Assembly: GCA_951394045.1 (NCBI GenBank)
Contig: OX595988.1
Span: 1,240,001 to 1,304,000 of the forward strand
Reading direction: 5' to 3'
From: Nitzschia sp. DOCU1
Lineage: Eukaryota; Bacillariophyta; Bacillariophyceae; Bacillariales; Bacillariaceae
Length of the DNA stretch: 64,000 nt
Positions 60,359 through 64,000 of the stretch are shown in pieces. The stretch's first letter is position 1, and each line of letters opens with the position of its first letter. The translations under genes were made by a program, and so were the position numbers. The notes beneath the pieces are model-generated. The model did no database searches, was not told the origin of the DNA, and saw only the letters and a list, made by a program, of their open reading frames with translations.

Positions 60359-63300
60359 ATGTTCGAGAAAACCCTGACCGACATTGTCAAGGGCATCCGC
60401 GCCTCGAAACGAGACACGGCCTTGTACATTAGTCAATGCATTGCCGAAATCAAGACGGAAATTAACTCGAGTGACATGTACGTCAAAGCCAACGCCCTAC
60501 AAAAATTGACCTTTCTTCAAATGATGGGCTACGGCATGAGCTGGGCCAGTTTTGCTACGATCGAAGTCATGAGCTCCCCGCGATTTGCCCATAAGCGTAT
60601 CGGGTATTTGGCGGCCGCTCAGGGATTTACACAAGATACCGATGTCATTTTATTGACCACAAATTTACTCAAAAAAGAGCTGAGGGGCGCCATTGGTGGG
60701 AGTATGAATGGAGTCTATGAGGCAGGGTTAGCCGTCAACTGCATCTCGAATATTGTGACGGAAGAACTCGCTCAGGATTTACTGCCTGAATTGACGAGTT
60801 TGACGCAACATCCACAGCCGTATTTGCGAAAAAAAGCCATTTTGTGTCTCTTCAAAGTCTTTGTCAAATACCCACAAGGGCTCAGATTGACATTTGCTCA
60901 AATTCAAAACTGCTTGAATGATCCGAATTCCGCCGTCGTCTCGTGTGCCGTCAATGTGATTACCGAACTATCCGACAAGAATCCCAAGAATTATTTGCAT
61001 TTGGCGCCAGCCTTTTTTGATTTGTTGACCACATCCTCCAACAATTGGATGTTGATAAAAGTGGTCAAGTTGCTGGGTAGTCTGGTACCGGAAGAGCCAA
61101 GACTGGCCAGAAAGTTGTTGGAGCCACTGGCGGATATTGTTCGGAATACTCCGGCGAAATCGTTACTGTACGAAGCCGTGCATGCGATTACACTCTGTTT
61201 ACCATATTGTCGGAAGAGTGATGGAAGTATGCCAGCTAGTGTGCCTGAGATTGTGGCACTTTGTGCTCAAACGCTGAAAGAGTTTGTGGAAGAAAAGGAT
61301 CAGAATCTCAAGTATTTGGGTTTGGTGGGCTTTGGCAGCCTGATGCAGTCGCATCCAAAAGTATTGTCAGCTCCCAACTACCGACCACTGATCTTAGCGT
61401 GTCTTTCGGACGAAGACGTGACGATTCGAACTCGAGCTCTGGGCTTATTGCCAGGCATGGCGTCGCGCAAAAATGTTATGGAACTGGTGACGCAACTATT
61501 ACAACATGTCGAGTTGGCAAGTGGAGATTACAAGCTAGAACTGGTCCGCGTTATCGTCGAAATGTGTTCGGGAGAAAAGTATGCTCTGCTTCCCGACTTT
61601 TCGTGGTATTTGGATACATTGTTTCAGTTGGGACATATGCGAGGCCTCGATACGCATGCAGAACTGCTCCGATCGCAAGTGACCGACGTGGCTCTTCGGG
61701 TTTTGCCGGTTCGGGCCTATGCCGTCAAGAGATCGATTGAAATATTGTTGGAAGGTGAACAAATCAACGTTTCGGCTGATCTAGACAGTGACAACGGTCG
61801 AGGAAAGCACATTATGCCAGAAATTCTGCCGGCATTGGCTTGGATTGTTGGGGAATATTCCGCTCTCATTCCAGAAGTATTGTCAATGGACGAAAATGCC
61901 GTTTATATTTACAATACTGAGAGTGAGGGACCCTATCACTCGGTGGTACAAGTGTTGTCGGCTCCTTCCAATCAAGCCAAGTTGCCTCCATCAACACAGA
62001 TGGTGTATGTTCAGGCGGGAATGAAGGTCTTTGCGGCCGCGTGTGCCAATCCACAGGTTTCTGACATTGAATTGGAGGCGTGTAGCAAGACTTTGGCCGC
62101 TCATCTGAACGTCTTTGTCCAAAGTACCGATGCTGAAGTGCAAGAACGAGCCTTTACGGCACAGACGTTGTTGCAATCGCTCGATTTGTTGGCACCAGGC
62201 AGCGTTTTTGACTCAACTCCTGCGTTGATGAAGGTAGACGACGACAGTGAAAATGATTCTGGTGATGCCGGAGAAGGAAATTTGCTCGAAATGACTAGCG
62301 CAGCCGTTATGAATGCCGCGAACAAGCCACCAAAGAGCAATGCTTCGAGTGCTGCTAGCCTGGCGGGACGATGTCGGGCCGCGGCAGATACTTTGAATTA
62401 CTTGTTAAAGCCCACGCCAATGAAACCCAATGGTGCCAAGGCACAACGCAAAAAGCACCAAACTCCAATTGGAGTAAGCGTAACTATTGATGCGCCTGTC
62501 GACTTGTCCGTTTTCTCCACCATGATCGGCGAAGAAAAACTGCACCGTGCTAGCGCAAGATTAACAATGGAAGCTGTCAGCTTTACGCAGCAGCGTCCCC
62601 TAAATGTGGTGGACACCTCCCGTCCACCACCGGTCATGGATGCCTTTTCGTCGGACGATAGACCACCAATGCCATCAAGTGCTCAAGGCCACATTGGTGA
62701 AATGAATGGCGGCGGAACAACTTTTCAGATGTCGTCGGGGCAACAAGCTTCGTCAACACCGCGACCCACTGGTTTCGATCGCCCGCAGACAGCGAGCGAC
62801 CCATTCTATCTCAGTGCAGCTCCTTCCATACCGGAAGGAGACGACAATACTTCCGGCCTTTCAAGTCGATTCGGCGTGATTCAGTTGGGTGATGGCGGCG
62901 GTGGCGATAGTGATGCCGAGCATGATGATGCGCAGAACAAGAAGCGCAAAAAGAAGAAGAAGGACAAGAAACAAAAGCCCAGCAGCCAAGAAGTCGATTT
63001 GGGAGCCATATTTGGCGGTACTACCTCGACAATGCCTGCACCTGCTGCGAATGTCACGGTGTACTCATCGGACGATGATGAAGATGATACTCCGGCACAC
63101 GGTAGAGCAGGAGGGTCGTCTCGCCGCGGTGGCCCTGGCAAAGAGTTTCACAGTCTTGCCAAAGTGGATCTCACTTCGCCTCTTCGCGAAGACGAAGTCA
63201 TGCCGGAACGGAAGCACCGCGTGGTTCCGGAGCGACCGACTCAAAAGTTCGAACAATCACCCCAGGCGATTCCGGCGTCCAACTCAAAATCCAAGAAAAA

Positions 63301-64000
63301 GGACAAGAAGAAAAAGAAAGAGTCCAAAAAGTCGTCAAATGGCGAATCCCAGGTACAAGGAGGTGTTGGCGATCTCCTCGATCTTGGAGGATTTTCATCG
63401 GTACCAAATGCTGCTACCGCTACTACTAACAGTGTACCACAACCTACTGTGGCTCCAACTGGCATGCAAAATCAAGGCAGCGCTATCAGTAGCGCATTCG
63501 ATGACTTGCTAGGATTTTCCGACCCTTCCCCGGTCCCACTTCTTCAGGGATCCGCCCCTGCCCTCACAGCTGGACCAGCAACGGCAGCTGACCCGTTTGG
63601 TGGGATGACGATGATGGGTAGCTCACCAACCCCAGCGGCTGGATCATCTGGAAAGAGTAACAAACGGCCATGGATTCGTGGCAATATCAAGACTTCCCAC
63701 TCATCTGGATCCCCCGTGGTCGACTGGTCCAAAGTACAGCTATTCTTTCGAGTCTACAAGTCTAGCGGAAATGGTGCCACTTCAGCTTCGGTAGCCATCA
63801 AGGTTGTCAATCACATGGAGATGAGCGGTCTAAATGGATTGAACTTGAATCTCAAGGATTTTGGAAACGTATCCATTGGCAACATTGCCCCTGGTGGTTC
63901 GGCAGAATCTTCCAAGGTGGGACCGTTTGCATACCCCGCGGTGGACGTGCCACTGGAGTTAAAAGGAACGTTGACTACCGCCGACTGTCATGTTCCCGTA
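60359..64000 (+). CDS. AP3D1: AP-3 adaptor complex delta subunit, partial at 3' end
   Basis: Large adaptin of AP-3, which sorts cargo from endosomes/TGN to lysosome-related organelles and vacuoles. The frame is open from the ATG at 60359 to the last base of the window (1214 codons, no stop, no intron). The start MFEKTLTDIVKGIRASK is the delta-adaptin signature (gamma and alpha differ). The armadillo-type trunk covers about residues 1-600 (LQKLTFLQMMGYGMSWASFATIEVMSS, KRIGYLAAAQGF, YLRKKAILCLFKVFVKYP). The hinge, about 650-1100, is Ser/Pro/Lys-rich with lysine runs (KKRKKKKKDKK) typical of delta. It includes LLDLGGF, a clathrin-box-like motif, and DPFGG. An ear-like beta domain starts near 1115 (VQLFFRVYK). 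The C-terminal end lies beyond the window. Confidence 0.93.
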   Translation, partial: MFEKTLTDIVKGIRASKRDTALYISQCIAEIKTEINSSDMYVKANALQKLTFLQMMGYGMSWASFATIEVMSSPRFAHKRIGYLAAAQGFTQDTDVILLTTNLLKKELRGAIGGSMNGVYEAGLAVNCISNIVTEELAQDLLPELTSLTQHPQPYLRKKAILCLFKVFVKYPQGLRLTFAQIQNCLNDPNSAVVSCAVNVITELSDKNPKNYLHLAPAFFDLLTTSSNNWMLIKVVKLLGSLVPEEPRLARKLLEPLADIVRNTPAKSLLYEAVHAITLCLPYCRKSDGSMPASVPEIVALCAQTLKEFVEEKDQNLKYLGLVGFGSLMQSHPKVLSAPNYRPLILACLSDEDVTIRTRALGLLPGMASRKNVMELVTQLLQHVELASGDYKLELVRVIVEMCSGEKYALLPDFSWYLDTLFQLGHMRGLDTHAELLRSQVTDVALRVLPVRAYAVKRSIEILLEGEQINVSADLDSDNGRGKHIMPEILPALAWIVGEYSALIPEVLSMDENAVYIYNTESEGPYHSVVQVLSAPSNQAKLPPSTQMVYVQAGMKVFAAACANPQVSDIELEACSKTLAAHLNVFVQSTDAEVQERAFTAQTLLQSLDLLAPGSVFDSTPALMKVDDDSENDSGDAGEGNLLEMTSAAVMNAANKPPKSNASSAASLAGRCRAAADTLNYLLKPTPMKPNGAKAQRKKHQTPIGVSVTIDAPVDLSVFSTMIGEEKLHRASARLTMEAVSFTQQRPLNVVDTSRPPPVMDAFSSDDRPPMPSSAQGHIGEMNGGGTTFQMSSGQQASSTPRPTGFDRPQTASDPFYLSAAPSIPEGDDNTSGLSSRFGVIQLGDGGGGDSDAEHDDAQNKKRKKKKKDKKQKPSSQEVDLGAIFGGTTSTMPAPAANVTVYSSDDDEDDTPAHGRAGGSSRRGGPGKEFHSLAKVDLTSPLREDEVMPERKHRVVPERPTQKFEQSPQAIPASNSKSKKKDKKKKKESKKSSNGESQVQGGVGDLLDLGGFSSVPNAATATTNSVPQPTVAPTGMQNQGSAISSAFDDLLGFSDPSPVPLLQGSAPALTAGPATAADPFGGMTMMGSSPTPAAGSSGKSNKRPWIRGNIKTSHSSGSPVVDWSKVQLFFRVYKSSGNGATSASVAIKVVNHMEMSGLNGLNLNLKDFGNVSIGNIAPGGSAESSKVGPFAYPAVDVPLELKGTLTTADCHVPV

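Noticed and set aside
62889..63512. 207-codon basic frame near the window end
   Set aside because: Out-of-frame reading of the Lys/Ser-rich AP-3 delta hinge.
1..64000. tRNA or rRNA genes
   Set aside because: I looked for B-box-like and rRNA-like sequence by eye and saw nothing convincing; a tRNA search tool would be needed to exclude them.

Overview
This window looks like nuclear chromosomal DNA of a diatom, most likely a raphid pennate species. Genes are dense and on both strands. Most carry no intron or a few short GT-AG introns of about 62-97 bp. Many predicted proteins begin with a signal peptide followed by an ASAFAP-like motif (AF, AW or FAP at the cleavage site), the mark of import into a red-lineage secondary plastid. 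Cyclin, DUF6824 and R2R3-MYB relatives of the kind seen in diatoms support this. I cannot fix the species. Twenty-seven host genes, two transposon-coding loci and a nest of MITE-like ends can be supported. Exon joins were inferred from frame, GT-AG sites and family alignment from memory.

0-6.5 kb: rRNA-processing factor EBP2, plastid N-acetylglutamate kinase, a four-exon SPO11/TOP6A and a CRAL-TRIO plus DUF6824 fusion. 6.5-10.1 kb has no convincing gene. It holds a duplicated promoter segment, degenerate coding remnants and nested MITE-like terminal repeats. 10.1-20.6 kb: tocopherol cyclase, a sulfotransferase-like protein, isopentenyl phosphate kinase, molybdopterin synthase large subunit, a nucleosome assembly protein, an R2R3 MYB and a muniscin-like mu-homology protein.

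21.0-26.0 kb is a complete Ty3/gypsy-order LTR retrotransposon with two identical 149-bp LTRs. Its gag and pol lie in one frame, separated only by a TGA followed by CTA, with a strong hairpin 14 nt downstream. This is the layout of a programmed stop-codon readthrough element and is the most striking signal in the window.

27.9-42.7 kb: a diatom-type cyclin with an oversized intron, then a run of genes dominated by plastid proteins: a CRTISO-like isomerase, an unknown plastid protein, a LON-domain protein, an RRM-like protein and a multi-pass membrane protein. RFT1 flippase and a lipase maturation factor lie among them. 44.3-45.3 kb holds an extremely acidic protein built from micro-exons. 45.8-49 kb: a FAM173-type lysine methyltransferase and an apparently intact piggyBac transposase. 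49.3-64 kb: PEX5, an SNF1/AMPK kinase alpha subunit, VPS11 lacking its RING finger, a plastid coiled-coil protein and AP-3 delta adaptin, which runs off the end of the window. VPS11 (HOPS/CORVET) and AP-3 delta both serve endosome-to-vacuole traffic, although their proximity may be chance.
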